Positions 8,846 through 17,870 are shown, counted from the stretch's first letter. The stretch: 64,000 bases of DNA from Streptomyces rimosus (GCF_008704655.1 NZ_CP023688.1:372001-436000); one strand, 5' to 3'. Notes: generated from the letters alone by a model not told the origin. Numbers and translations are program-made.

Positions 8846-8968
8846 CTAATCGTCGTCTTCGTCGGTGTCGTCAGGCTCAGGCATCGGGTTGCCCGGCTGC
8901 CCGGGACAGGAATACGGGCCGCCAACCTGGCCGTCACCCGCCTGCCGGTCGTCCTCTCCACCCGTCAT
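8846..8968 (-). CDS. 40-residue acidic peptide; candidate imiditide-like RiPP precursor
   Basis: Small gene immediately upstream of the PIMT homologue. The ATG at 8968 (minus strand) is preceded by a strong AGGGGGA site about 7 nt away, which supports translation. The N-terminal part contains an Asp-Gly pair (AGDGQVGG, D12-G13). The middle has one Tyr and one Cys (GGPYSCPGQPGNP), and the tail is EPDDTDEDDD with Asp at 33, 34, 36 and 38-40. It has no signal peptide and no hydrophobic segment. The composition fits an aspartate-modified RiPP precursor of the precursor-plus-PIMT kind. It could also be a small acidic protein with no processing. Real gene: fairly likely. RiPP role: inference. Confidence 0.65.
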   Translation of the reverse strand: MTGGEDDRQAGDGQVGGPYSCPGQPGNPMPEPDDTDEDDD

Positions 8969-9142
8969 CGTGTCTCCCCCTGCCGTTGCGTTGATCGTTG
9001 TCTCCACGGTAGACGGACCGTACGGGCAGCTCCTAGCCGCGCGTAAGAGCCACAGCAGGGCAGACCCCCCACAGCGCACGCCCCCACCGACATTCGCCGC
9101 AAGCCCCCCGCCCGCGCCCCGCTCGCCAGTCGTCATGAGCCA

Positions 9143-11884
9143 TCACCGGACACGCTCACGCCCCCGGGCCACAAGCTTGCCGAGTTCCCACAGGAGCAGC
9201 AGGGCGACGGCGGGTACGAGGGCCCACGCGAAGTGCCGCAGGGCGAGTTCGGTGGTGCCCAGCAGGCGGTGGAAGAGGTCCATCTGGGTGACCGCGATGG
9301 CGAGGGCGAACTCGATGAGCAGCGCCCGGTTCATCTGCTTGCTGTCGAAACTGGCGATCGTCAGCGCGGTGCCGGTCTCGCTGCGGCATTCGAGTGCGGC
9401 CACGATCAGGCACAGGGCGAAGGCCGTGAACGCGATGGAGTTGCCGATGGGGAGGCTGTCGTAGAGCGACCGGCCGAGCTGGATCATGCAGAGCAGGCCG
9501 ATGCTGATGACCAGTCCCGCCAGGCCGACCGTGACCATCACCCCCGGAGTGAGCACGGGCTCGCCGCGGGGCCGCGGCTTGCGGCCCATGAGGTCCGGGC
9601 TCTCCCGGTCGAAGCCGAGGGCGAAGCCGAAGGCGGCGTTGACGAAGAAGTGGATCCACAGGACCTGCGCTGCGGTGAACGGTTCACCGGCGGCGATGTT
9701 GAACAGGGCGGCGCCGAGGAACGTCAGGACGAAGACCACCAGCAGGACCAGGACGAAGCGGATGTACTTCGTGAGGTTGTCGTAGATCTTCCGGCCCTGC
9801 TCAACCGCGGAGACGATGCTGGCGAAGTTGTCGTCGGAAAGGATCATCTGACCGGCGTTCTTGGCCACTTCCGTACCGGAGCCCATGGCGATACCGACAT
9901 CGGCGGCTTTGATCGCCGGGGCGTCGTTGACGCCGTCCCCCGTCATGGCCACCACGTCGCCCTTCTTCTTCAACGTATCCGCGAGCAGCACCTTGTGTTC
10001 GGGGGCGACCCGGCCGAGTACCCCGATGTGCTCTATGGCGGCCAGCCGGTCGGGCTCGGACAGGGCGGCGAAGTCGGCGCCGAGGACGGCGTCGCCTTCG
10101 ATGCCGAGCTGTTCGGCGATGGCGGCGCCGGTGGTGACCTCGTCCCCGGTGACCATCCGGACGCGGATACGGGCCGCCTGCGCGGCGGCGACCGCGGCCC
10201 GGGATTCCTCCCGTGGCGGGTCGACCATCCCCACCAGGCTCGTCATCTGCAGCTCGGTGACGTACCCGAGGAGATCGCCGGACGGGTCGAACCCGGCCGG
10301 GTCCAGGTCGCGGACCGCGGCGGCCATCACGCGCTTGCCCTGCCGTGCCATGCGGTCCTGGTGCGCCTGTGCCCGTTCGCGCAGGTCGGCGTCCCACGGG
10401 AAGCTCAGGCCGTCGGAGAGGGCCGTTGCCGCGCGAGCCGTCACCGCCGGTGCCGCGCCCTTGACGAAGCACCGTACGACCGGCCGCCCGGCGGCATCGC
10501 TCGCCGCGTTGAACGTGGCCATCAGCTTGTACGTCGGGTCGAACGGCAGAGTCGCCAGCCGGGGCAGGCGCTCCCGGGTGGCGTCGATGTCCAGGCCGGC
10601 CTTGTGGCAGAGGACGACCAGCGCGCCTTCGGTGGGGTCGCCGACCACCTTGCCGCCGACGAGTGTGGCGTCGGAGGCGACCAGGTACGGCAGAACGGCC
10701 TGCTCGATGGAGTCCGAACTGCCCGCGGCGTGGTGCACCGTGCCTTCCAGACCGTAACCGCTGCCGGAGATGGTGTAGCGGTCCGTCGGCGTCAGCACCT
10801 CCACGGCCGTCACCTGGTTCATCGTCAGGGTGCCGGTCTTGTCGGAGTTGAGGGCCGAGGTGAACCCCAGCGTTTCCACCGAGGGCAGGTCCTTCACGAT
10901 CGCGTGCCCCCTGGCAAGGTTGACGGCCCCGATCGAGAGGATGGTCTGCGCCACCGTGGGCAGCGCCTCCGGGATGGCCGCGATGGCCAGGGCGACGGCG
11001 CTCACGAAGAGCACGTCCCAGGCTTCGCCGCGGCTGCGCCCCAGGACGAACATCGCGATCATCGTCAGGCCGGCCGCCCCCGCGATCCACAGGGTGAGCC
11101 GGTCCAGCTCCTTGGTCAGCGGCGAGACCTCTTTGGGGGTGGCGGAAAGCATGCCGGAGATGGTCCCGAGTTCGGTGCCGGTTCCGGTGGCCGTGATGAT
11201 GACGACGCCGCTGCCGTGCGTGACAGGGGTGTTCATGAAGGCCATGTTCGACTGATCGGCCGGTCCCGGCCGTTGGTCCGCCGACCCCGGCCCTTCGCCG
11301 GGCAGCGTCCGCGCTTCCTTGGCGACGGGCGCGCTCTCGCCCGTCAGCGCCGATTCGTCGATCTGCAGGGCGCTGGCCGCGATGATGCGGCCGTCCGCCG
11401 GCACCTCGCTCCCGGCCGAGAGGAGGACGACATCGCCGACCACCACCTGTTCGGCCGGGATCTCGGCTTCCCTCCCGTCCCGGCGTACCCGGGCGGTCGC
11501 CTTCATCATCGACTTGAGGGCGTTCATGGCGCTCTCGGCCTTGCCGGCCTGCCGCATGCCGATCACCGCGTTGATCACCGTCAGGACCAGCAGGATCCCG
11601 GCGGTCCCCCACTCCCTGATCAACAGGGACACCACGGCGGCGACGACCAGGATGATCTGCATGTAGCTGCGGTACTGGGCCAGGAACCGCCGCCATCCCG
11701 GCTCGGGCTCCTCGGCCGGCAACGTGTTCGGGCCATTGCGGTCCAGCAGTTCGGCGGCGCGCGCCGCGGACAGTCCCACAGCGGGGTCCACCCCGAAGGC
11801 CGCCGCGACCTCCTCCGGCGACCGCGCGTACCACCGCTCGGGCTCGACTGCCCGATGGTCCTGGGCACCTGTTTCCACAGCCAT
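9143..11884 (-). CDS. P-type cation-transporting ATPase (PacL/Ca2+-type, P2)
   Basis: 913-residue membrane pump. Visible features are the N-terminal cation-ATPase domain (ARSPEEVAAAFGVDPAVGLS), two TM helices (~70-110), the actuator loop LTGESAPV, the phosphorylation site NSDKTGTLTMNQ and the nucleotide domain. The hinge TGDGVNDAPAIKAADVGIAMG follows (first 20 residues sufficient to identify it), then six C-terminal TM helices. It resembles bacterial PacL-like Ca2+/Mn2+ or Na+ pumps; the ion cannot be assigned from motifs alone. ATG 11884 follows GGAGCGGAGG. It lies 38 nt after the PPK2 gene and is probably co-transcribed with it. Confidence 0.92.
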   Translation of the reverse strand: MAVETGAQDHRAVEPERWYARSPEEVAAAFGVDPAVGLSAARAAELLDRNGPNTLPAEEPEPGWRRFLAQYRSYMQIILVVAAVVSLLIREWGTAGILLVLTVINAVIGMRQAGKAESAMNALKSMMKATARVRRDGREAEIPAEQVVVGDVVLLSAGSEVPADGRIIAASALQIDESALTGESAPVAKEARTLPGEGPGSADQRPGPADQSNMAFMNTPVTHGSGVVIITATGTGTELGTISGMLSATPKEVSPLTKELDRLTLWIAGAAGLTMIAMFVLGRSRGEAWDVLFVSAVALAIAAIPEALPTVAQTILSIGAVNLARGHAIVKDLPSVETLGFTSALNSDKTGTLTMNQVTAVEVLTPTDRYTISGSGYGLEGTVHHAAGSSDSIEQAVLPYLVASDATLVGGKVVGDPTEGALVVLCHKAGLDIDATRERLPRLATLPFDPTYKLMATFNAASDAAGRPVVRCFVKGAAPAVTARAATALSDGLSFPWDADLRERAQAHQDRMARQGKRVMAAAVRDLDPAGFDPSGDLLGYVTELQMTSLVGMVDPPREESRAAVAAAQAARIRVRMVTGDEVTTGAAIAEQLGIEGDAVLGADFAALSEPDRLAAIEHIGVLGRVAPEHKVLLADTLKKKGDVVAMTGDGVNDAPAIKAADVGIAMGSGTEVAKNAGQMILSDDNFASIVSAVEQGRKIYDNLTKYIRFVLVLLVVFVLTFLGAALFNIAAGEPFTAAQVLWIHFFVNAAFGFALGFDRESPDLMGRKPRPRGEPVLTPGVMVTVGLAGLVISIGLLCMIQLGRSLYDSLPIGNSIAFTAFALCLIVAALECRSETGTALTIASFDSKQMNRALLIEFALAIAVTQMDLFHRLLGTTELALRHFAWALVPAVALLLLWELGKLVARGRERVR

Positions 11885-11922
11885 CGTGACTGCCTCCGCT
11901 CCGGTCGTCCCCGGGCTGCGCC

Positions 11923-12912
11923 CTACGCCTGCTCTTTGCGCCCGTCCTTCCCGTGGCGCTCGCGGTTCTTGCCGGCGACCGACGCCGCGTACGGATCCGC
12001 CGGTGCGCCCTTGGGCGCTTCCTTCTCCAGCTCCTTCTTGGCCCTGGCGAGTTCCAGGCGGGCCGGTTTGCTCATCTGCGGGTACTGCGGGTCGATGCCG
12101 ATCAGCGTGTGCGCGAGCACGGCGGCCGCGCAGAGCCGCGCCAGCCACTTGCGGTCCGCGGGTACGACGTACCAAGGAGCCCAAGGGGTGCTGGTGGCGG
12201 AGAGCATCTGGGAGAAGGCCCGCTGGTAGGCGTCCCAGTGCGCGCGTTCGCGTACATCGGCCGCCGAGAACTTCCAGTTGCGCTCCGGCACGTCGATCCG
12301 CTTCAGGAACCGGACCCGCTGTTCCTCCTTCGACAGATTCAGCATCAGTTTGACGACTTTGAAGCCGTTCTCGGCGAGGTACCGCTCCCAGGCGTTGATC
12401 TCCCGGTAGCGGCGCGTCCACACCCCGCCGTCCCGTGTCGTCCCGGGCAGCCGCTGCCGGTGGAGGTTCTCCGGGTGCACCCGCACCACCAGGACCTCTT
12501 CGTAGTGCGACCGGTTGAAGATGGCGATCTCGCCGCGCCGGGGCAGCTGACGCGCGTAACGCCACAGGTAGTCGTGGTCGAGCTCTTCGGTGGAGGGCAC
12601 CTTGAAGTTCGCCACCCGTACGCCCTGCGGGCTCAGCCCGCTCATCACATGGCGGATCGTCCCGTCCTTGCCGCCGGCGTCCAGCGCCTGCAGACACACC
12701 AGTACGCCCCAGGTCTGCTCGGCGGCCAGCCGCCGCTGGTACTCGGCCAGCAGCTCGATCCCCACCCGCAACAGCTCGACCCCGGTCGTCTTCTTCGCGA
12801 TGCCCGCCCGGGAGCCGGGGTCGAAGTCCCGCGTCAGGTCCACCTCCGTGCCCGGAGGGATCCGCAGCTGTTCGATGAACGCCTCGATGCGTTCCGCTGT
12901 CGTGTCGGTCAT
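11923..12912 (-). CDS. ppk2: Polyphosphate kinase 2 family phosphotransferase
   Basis: 329 residues; moves phosphate between polyphosphate and nucleotides. Walker A is CLQALDAGGKDGTIRHV (~93-109). The lid and Walker B region read IAIFNRSHYEEVLVVRVHPE (~150-170), with KLMLNLSKEEQRVRF after. The length fits one-domain PPK2s; whether it prefers AMP, ADP or GDP cannot be read here. The C-terminus is Lys/Arg/Glu-rich. It is the first gene of a two-gene unit with the P-type ATPase, so ATP regeneration from polyphosphate next to an ion pump suits a low-energy stress role. Confidence 0.92.
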   Translation of the reverse strand: MTDTTAERIEAFIEQLRIPPGTEVDLTRDFDPGSRAGIAKKTTGVELLRVGIELLAEYQRRLAAEQTWGVLVCLQALDAGGKDGTIRHVMSGLSPQGVRVANFKVPSTEELDHDYLWRYARQLPRRGEIAIFNRSHYEEVLVVRVHPENLHRQRLPGTTRDGGVWTRRYREINAWERYLAENGFKVVKLMLNLSKEEQRVRFLKRIDVPERNWKFSAADVRERAHWDAYQRAFSQMLSATSTPWAPWYVVPADRKWLARLCAAAVLAHTLIGIDPQYPQMSKPARLELARAKKELEKEAPKGAPADPYAASVAGKNRERHGKDGRKEQA

Positions 12913-13251
12913 CCGCGCTCGGCCCTTTCGGTGTGAGCGGGCCCACGAGCACCCGTCGCCCGCCCTGCCCCGTCACGCGCCGCCGGAACGGCGCAGCGGT
13001 CCTGTGCCGGAGCAGTCAACGAACTTCGCTTCGCCGGGCCCGGGGCAGCACACGGGCCCGGACACCGGCCCCGCCGACGGTAGGCCCCGCTGCCGCATGT
13101 CGCATCACCCGCTGCCCATTTCCGGGTCTTACGTCCATCAGTGACACGAGCCGCCGAGGTCCGGGGCGACAACTGTAGGACGAGGGTACGGCGGACCATC
13201 CGCTTGAGGAACACTGTCCGGCCGGCCTCCCCGTCGGACGCCGGCCACCGT
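12913..13251. other. Intergenic region without a supported gene
   Basis: About 340 nt between the start of ppk2 and the stop of the SixA-like gene, both leftward. It should hold the promoter of the ppk2-ATPase unit. No short gene with a ribosome site and no convincing hairpin was found. Confidence 0.5.
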
Positions 13252-13788
13252 TCACGAAGGCCCTGGCCGGGCTCCCCGGGCGACGGCCAGCCCCGTCAGC
13301 AGAGCCGTACGGGCGTCGAGTCCGTCCCACGTTCCGCGCCAGGCCAGCAGGGCGACCGCGGCGGTCGGGAACTTCTCCTCGACCTCCCGGACCCGCTGGC
13401 CGACTCCGTCACCGGCCGCCATCAGGATCGTGTCCCGCAGGCTCGGATTGTGGCCGATCACCAGTAACGTCGATACGTGGGCGGGCACTTCGTGCACGAC
13501 GGCCAGGAGTTGCGGCACCGGCGGGTGGTACAGCCGCGGCTCGAAGCGCACCTGAGGCAGCCCCGCCAGTTCCGCCGCGGCCAGCTCCCACGTCTCCCTC
13601 GTACGGCGGGCCGTGGAGCACAGCACCAGGTCGGGCAGCCAGTCCTCCTTCGCCAGCAGACGCCCGGCGGCCCGCGCGTCCCGGCGGCCACGCCCGGACA
13701 GCGGCCGCTCGTGGTCCGCCGTCCCCGGGGGACGGGCGGCTTTGGCGTGGCGCAACAACAGCAAGCGCCGCAGGGGCGAGATCGTCAC
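13252..13788 (-). CDS. SixA-like histidine phosphatase
   Basis: 178 residues of the phosphoglycerate-mutase/SixA superfamily. The catalytic RHG-type motif appears as LLLLRHAKA near residue 10 (RHA is normal for SixA). The second histidine is in LLVIGHNPSLRDTI, with arginine-containing SGRGRRDARAAG and CSTARRTRETWE between. SixA proteins remove phosphate from phosphohistidine. The GTG at 13788 is chosen because RHAKA must sit close to the N-terminus and GAGG lies upstream; reading further upstream gives low-complexity sequence. It stands alone and is divergent from the DUF6325 gene. Confidence 0.85.
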   Translation of the reverse strand: MTISPLRRLLLLRHAKAARPPGTADHERPLSGRGRRDARAAGRLLAKEDWLPDLVLCSTARRTRETWELAAAELAGLPQVRFEPRLYHPPVPQLLAVVHEVPAHVSTLLVIGHNPSLRDTILMAAGDGVGQRVREVEEKFPTAAVALLAWRGTWDGLDARTALLTGLAVARGARPGPS

Positions 13789-14109
13789 ACCGGGACACCT
13801 CACGTCGAGAGTGCCGTAGCCCTGGAAGTTCTGTCCGGCTGGTCCTGATGGGACGCGTCCTGGCGTCGGGCCGGTGCGCGAAGGCGCGGGCCGTGGCGGT
13901 CGGGAGCGTCGGAGCACTGCGGGTGCGCAGCACACAGTACCCGGAGCCCGCGCGCGTCGATCCTGCCGGAGGTGTCGCCTCACGTCTTTCGGACAGCCGT
14001 CGGGCCTCCGCGCGCCGCGCCCTCGCGCCGTGTACTCACCTTCTACGGGGGATGCCGCCCGACCCGGTCCGCTGCTCAATGGCGGGGAACTCCTACCGAG
14101 GGAGACCGC
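13789..14109. other. Divergent intergenic region
   Basis: About 320 nt between the SixA-like gene (leftward) and the DUF6325 gene (rightward), expected to hold both promoters. No gene, recognisable operator or hairpin was supported in it. Confidence 0.45.
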
Positions 14110-14661
14110 ATGACGACCGAGACCGGCCCCATACAGCTGCTGACGATCGCGTTCGGCCCGGACGCGACGTTCGAGGGGCGGATCGTCGAGGAGCTGGACG
14201 AGCTCATGGCCGCCGGCCAGATCCTCGTGCTGGACCTGCTGGTCGTACAGAAGCAGGCCGGCGGTGACCTCGTCTCCGTCGGCTATCAGGCGGAAGGCAT
14301 GGGCGACACGGTCAGCGCGCTGCTCGGACTGGGTCCGGGCGGCTTGCGGGAAGCGGAGGCCGCGTTCCCGTCGCTGGCACCGGGGCGCGCCTTCGGCCTC
14401 ACCCCGGACGACGTCCGGGAGCTCGCCGACGAACTGGAGCCGGGTACCACAGCAGGTTTCCTGCTGTTCGAACACCGATGGGCGAGGAAGCTGAGGCGCG
14501 CGGTCCGCGAGCAGGGAGGCGTGCCCGTGGCCGAGGGGTTCCTCACCGAAGAAGCCCTCGCCCCCATCGCCGCCGAACTGCTCGCGACCGCATCGCGGTT
14601 GGAGGACGAGGCGGAGGACAAAGCAGCGGAAGAGGCCGACCCCCGTAAGGGCCAGGCGTGA
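14110..14661 (+). CDS. DUF6325 (DUF1269-like) conserved protein
   Basis: 183 residues beginning MTTETGPIQLLTIAFGP. The N-terminal alpha/beta part (ATFEGRIVEELDELMAAGQILVLDLL) is followed by a Gly-rich patch (ALLGLGPGGLREAE), a segment FLLFEHRWARKLRRAV and an acidic helical tail rich in Glu/Asp/Lys. The family is common in Streptomyces and has no assigned function. ATG 14110 follows GGGAGA. A stem-loop terminator stands about 70 nt after the stop. Confidence 0.8.
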   Translation: MTTETGPIQLLTIAFGPDATFEGRIVEELDELMAAGQILVLDLLVVQKQAGGDLVSVGYQAEGMGDTVSALLGLGPGGLREAEAAFPSLAPGRAFGLTPDDVRELADELEPGTTAGFLLFEHRWARKLRRAVREQGGVPVAEGFLTEEALAPIAAELLATASRLEDEAEDKAAEEADPRKGQA

Positions 14662-14730
14662 AATCCCGGTACTGCACGCGGACCTGAACACCGCCGCCTT
14701 TTGGCCCGTCCTGCTCTTGGCCCGTCCTGT

Positions 14731-14757
14731 TAGGGCTCCCTCCACGCGGGAGCCCTA
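14731..14757 (+). terminator. Stem-loop terminator after the DUF6325 gene
   Basis: Perfect 10-bp stem TAGGGCTCCC (14731-14740) / GGGAGCCCTA (14748-14757) with a 7-nt loop. Just before it, the 13-nt direct repeat TTGGCCCGTCCTG occurs at 14701-14713 and 14717-14729. Confidence 0.7.
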
Positions 14758-14853
14758 CGGTCGCAGCCGACGGACCCGGGACCGCGTCCGTACAGATCCG
14801 TACGCCGGTCACCCGCCCCACCGCAACGAGCCCGCAGAGAAAGGCGAGGAACC

Positions 14854-15273
14854 ATGAGCGGTTCCGTCACCCTCGCGTACGACTACCCGCTGTTCGGCGT
14901 TTTCTGGACCACGTTCTGGCTCTTCATGTGGATTCTGTGGTTCTTCCTGCTCTTCCGCGTCATCGGCGACATCTTCCGCGACGACCAGCTGAACGGTTGG
15001 CTCAAAACGGGCTGGATCATTTTTGTGATCGTGCTGCCCTTCCTCGGTGTCTTCCTCTACGTCCTCGCCCGGGGCCGTGGCATGGGCCGGCGCGAAGCGA
15101 GCAGGGCGCAGGCCCAGCAGGAGGCGTTCGACGCGTACGTACGCCGGACCGCGGCGAAGGACGCGCCCCGCACCACCCAGGCCGACGAGCTGACGAAGCT
15201 GTCCCAGCTCAGGGAGCGCGGCGACATCTCGGAGGAGGAGTTCCAGCGGGCGAAGGGCAAGGTCCTGCACTGA
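14854..15273 (+). CDS. Small membrane protein with PLDc_N-like segment and SHOCT domain
   Basis: 139 residues. Two hydrophobic helices (~12-35, TTFWLFMWILWFFLLFRVIG; ~52-70, GWIIFVIVLPFLGVFLYVLA) form the phospholipase-D N-terminal-like membrane module. A charged linker follows, and the C-terminal SHOCT motif is LTKLSQLRERGDISEEEFQRAK. SHOCT modules are short oligomerisation domains. ATG 14854 follows a GCGAGGA site. It precedes the alpha/beta hydrolase gene by 60 nt on the same strand. Function unknown. Confidence 0.88.
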   Translation: MSGSVTLAYDYPLFGVFWTTFWLFMWILWFFLLFRVIGDIFRDDQLNGWLKTGWIIFVIVLPFLGVFLYVLARGRGMGRREASRAQAQQEAFDAYVRRTAAKDAPRTTQADELTKLSQLRERGDISEEEFQRAKGKVLH

Positions 15274-15333
15274 CTTCCGTGGTGGACGCGGTCGTCGTGC
15301 TGTCCTCGTGGGGTCTTCCGGACGGAGGTAGCC

Positions 15334-17118
15334 ATGGCGGGAGACGGGTCAGGGACACCGGATGGTCCGCTGCCACCTGCGGATGATGCGGACGCGGGTG
15401 CGGACTCGGGTGCGGACGCGGCAGCGGCCGAAGGTTCCGGCCCGCCGTCGCCACCGTCATCGTCATCGCCGCCGCCGAAGTCCGGTAAGCGCCGGAGACT
15501 GTTCTCCGTAACCCTTCCCGGGTGCTGGGGTGCGCTCCTCTTCGCCTGCCTGTCCTTCACCCCGTCGCTGCTTCCGCGCGGCGGCCTCCTCCAGGGCCTG
15601 ATCTGCGGTATCAACGCGGCCCTCGGCTACGCGGCCGGAGTGCTCGCCGCGTGGGTGTGGCGCGCCTTCGCCGACCGGGGGCCGCGGCGCCCGCGGCCCA
15701 GGTCCTGGACCGTTTTCTCCATCAGCGCGGTCGTCCTCTTCGGCCTCTCCTTCGGCTTCGGGCAGTACTGGCAGTACCAGATCCGCCGGCTGATGGGGGT
15801 GACCGACTACAACGTCCCGCTCGCCGTGGTGTCACCCCTCATCGCGGCCCTGGTCTTCTCCCTCCTCCTGCTGATCGCGCGCGGCGTCCGCGGCCTGTAC
15901 CGTCGGCTCGTACGCCTGCTCAAGCGGTGGATCGGGCCGCGCGCCGCGTCCGCCGTCGGCTGGACCGCGGTCGCCGCACTCGTCTGGGCCATCGTCACCG
16001 GACTGCTGCTCGACGGCCTCGTCGGCCTCGCCAACGACACTTTCTCGCTGCGCGACACGACGACCGAGGAGGGGGCGCACCGGCCCACGACGACCCTGCG
16101 CTCCGGCGGGCCGGGCTCGCTCGTACCGTGGGACTCGCTGGGCCTGCAAGGACGCAACTTCACCGGCACCGGCCCCTCGGCTGCCGCCATCGGAAAGTTC
16201 ACCGGCCGCCCGGCGACGGAACCGATCCGGGCCTACGCCGGACTGGCGTCATCCGACGACACCGAGGCCCGCGCCGCCCAGGCGGTCGCCGACCTGACCC
16301 GTCAGGGCGGCTTCCGGCGCAAGAACCTGCTCGTGGTGACGACGACCGGAAGCGGCTGGGTCGACCCCGCCGCGGTGGACTCCTTCGAGTACCTCAGCGG
16401 CGGCGACTCCGCCACCGTCGCGATCCAGTACTCCTACCTCCCGTCGTGGCTGTCCTACCTGGTCGACCAGACCAAGGCCCGCGAGGCGGGCCGTGCCCTC
16501 TTCGACGCCGTCTACGACACCTGGTCGAAGCTGCCGTCCGGCCAGCGACCGCGGCTGTTCGTCGCCGGGGAGAGCCTGGGGTCCTTCGGCGGCGAGACCG
16601 CGTTCAGCGGGGAGTACGACCTGAGCAACCGCACCGCGGGCACCCTGTTCGCCGGCCCGCCGGCCTTCAACACGCTGTTCCGGGAGTTCAGCGACCGCCG
16701 TGACGCCGGCAGCCCCGAGGTACAGCCCGTGTACAAGGACGGCCGTACCGTACGGTTCGCCAACGACCCGGCCGCGGAGATCCCGCCGGCGGACCGCCCC
16801 TGGAACGGAAGCCGCGTCCTCTACCTCATGCACCCGTCCGACCCGATCGTCTGGTGGAGCCCGCACCTCGTCTACAGCGAACCGGACTGGATCGGCCAGC
16901 ACCCGGGCGACGACGTGCTGGAACAGATGGTGTGGCTGCCGTTCGTCACCTTCTGGCAGATCACCGCGGACCTCCCGTTCGCCGCCGACGTCCCGAGAGG
17001 CCACGGCCACACCTACACCACCGAATACGTGGACGCGTGGAACGCCGTGATGCGACCCCCGGACATCACGCCACAGGACCTCGGCCGCCTGAAGGACATC
17101 ATCGCGCCTGAGAAGTAA
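15334..17118 (+). CDS. Membrane-anchored alpha/beta-hydrolase family protein
   Basis: 594 residues. A Pro/Ser-rich N-terminus is followed by about four TM helices between ~55 and 240 and then a large extracytoplasmic hydrolase domain. The nucleophile elbow is VAGESLGSFGGE (GxSxG). The Asp region is YLMHPSDPIVWWSP and the C-terminal His candidate lies in PRGHGHTYTTEYVDAW. The architecture matches the Abhydrolase_9 N- plus C-domain family of actinomycetes, whose substrate is unknown. It converges with the CPBP protease gene, 8 nt apart. Confidence 0.85.
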   Translation: MAGDGSGTPDGPLPPADDADAGADSGADAAAAEGSGPPSPPSSSSPPPKSGKRRRLFSVTLPGCWGALLFACLSFTPSLLPRGGLLQGLICGINAALGYAAGVLAAWVWRAFADRGPRRPRPRSWTVFSISAVVLFGLSFGFGQYWQYQIRRLMGVTDYNVPLAVVSPLIAALVFSLLLLIARGVRGLYRRLVRLLKRWIGPRAASAVGWTAVAALVWAIVTGLLLDGLVGLANDTFSLRDTTTEEGAHRPTTTLRSGGPGSLVPWDSLGLQGRNFTGTGPSAAAIGKFTGRPATEPIRAYAGLASSDDTEARAAQAVADLTRQGGFRRKNLLVVTTTGSGWVDPAAVDSFEYLSGGDSATVAIQYSYLPSWLSYLVDQTKAREAGRALFDAVYDTWSKLPSGQRPRLFVAGESLGSFGGETAFSGEYDLSNRTAGTLFAGPPAFNTLFREFSDRRDAGSPEVQPVYKDGRTVRFANDPAAEIPPADRPWNGSRVLYLMHPSDPIVWWSPHLVYSEPDWIGQHPGDDVLEQMVWLPFVTFWQITADLPFAADVPRGHGHTYTTEYVDAWNAVMRPPDITPQDLGRLKDIIAPEK

Positions 17119-17126
17119 CCGCCCCC

Positions 17127-17870
17127 TCACCGCAGCAGGAAGCCAACCAGGTAGCCGAACGCATTGACCGCCCAGTGCAGCCCCATGGGCGCCAGCAGAC
17201 TTCCGCTACGGCGGCGCAGCTCGCAGAAGAGCACACCCGCCGCCCCGGTGAACAGCACCGCCGCCACCACCGCGATCACCGCACCGGCCACGGAACGGCC
17301 GAACAGCGGCGTCAGAGCGGGCTTGTCGACCGCCAGCCCCAGCGAAGGCAGCACATGCCACACCCCGAACAACACACTCGACACAACCGTCGCCCACACC
17401 GCGCCCCGCGCCCGACGCACCAACCCATACAGCACGCCCCGAAAGGCGATCTCCTCCAACAACACCGTGCCGACCGGCACCGCCACCAGAACACGCAACG
17501 CCACCTGACCGCCGGTAAGCCCGCCATACCGCTCATCCGCGAACAGCCCGCGGGTGACCGGCAGCAGTGCGGCCACCGCGTACCCCACACCAACCAGCCC
17601 GATCAACACCACCGCCCAGAGAGCCCCACGCTTCAGCGTCGCCGCGCCCATCCCAGCGTCCGCCCAAGTCCCTCCGGACCGAAACAGCACCCCCAACAGC
17701 AACACACTGAACACAACGGCAGTCAGCACCCCGAACCCCGGCGCCCACCGATTGTTGACCACATTGGCAATCACCAGCACGGCCACGGTGAAACCCACTG
17801 CTGCACCGGTGCTCATCGGCCGCGACGCACGCACGGCGTCACCGGCCGAGCCGACTTTCTTCCGACTCAC
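17127..17870 (-). CDS. CPBP-family intramembrane metalloprotease
   Basis: 247 residues with about eight hydrophobic segments. The ABI/CPBP motifs are all present: VLLEEIAFRGVLYG (EExxxR), FGVWHVLPS and GLHWAVNAFG (metal-binding His). GTG 17870 is chosen because AAGGA lies 7 nt upstream and the product then starts VSRKKVGSAGD close to the first TM helix; longer versions add non-conserved sequence. CPBP proteases in bacteria act in bacteriocin self-immunity or prenyl-protein-like processing. The neighbours give no clear partner. Confidence 0.85.
   Translation of the reverse strand: MSRKKVGSAGDAVRASRPMSTGAAVGFTVAVLVIANVVNNRWAPGFGVLTAVVFSVLLLGVLFRSGGTWADAGMGAATLKRGALWAVVLIGLVGVGYAVAALLPVTRGLFADERYGGLTGGQVALRVLVAVPVGTVLLEEIAFRGVLYGLVRRARGAVWATVVSSVLFGVWHVLPSLGLAVDKPALTPLFGRSVAGAVIAVVAAVLFTGAAGVLFCELRRRSGSLLAPMGLHWAVNAFGYLVGFLLR

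Noticed and set aside
7950..8968. FxLD-type lanthipeptide or graspetide locus
   Set aside because: The peptide has no FxLD motif and only one Cys, and no lanthionine synthetase or ATP-grasp ligase gene is in the neighbourhood. A PIMT-only pair fits better.
11885..12976. Upstream extension of the P-type ATPase frame through ppk2
   Set aside because: The extension is an out-of-frame reading of ppk2. The ATPase family N-terminus begins at 11884 after a good ribosome site.
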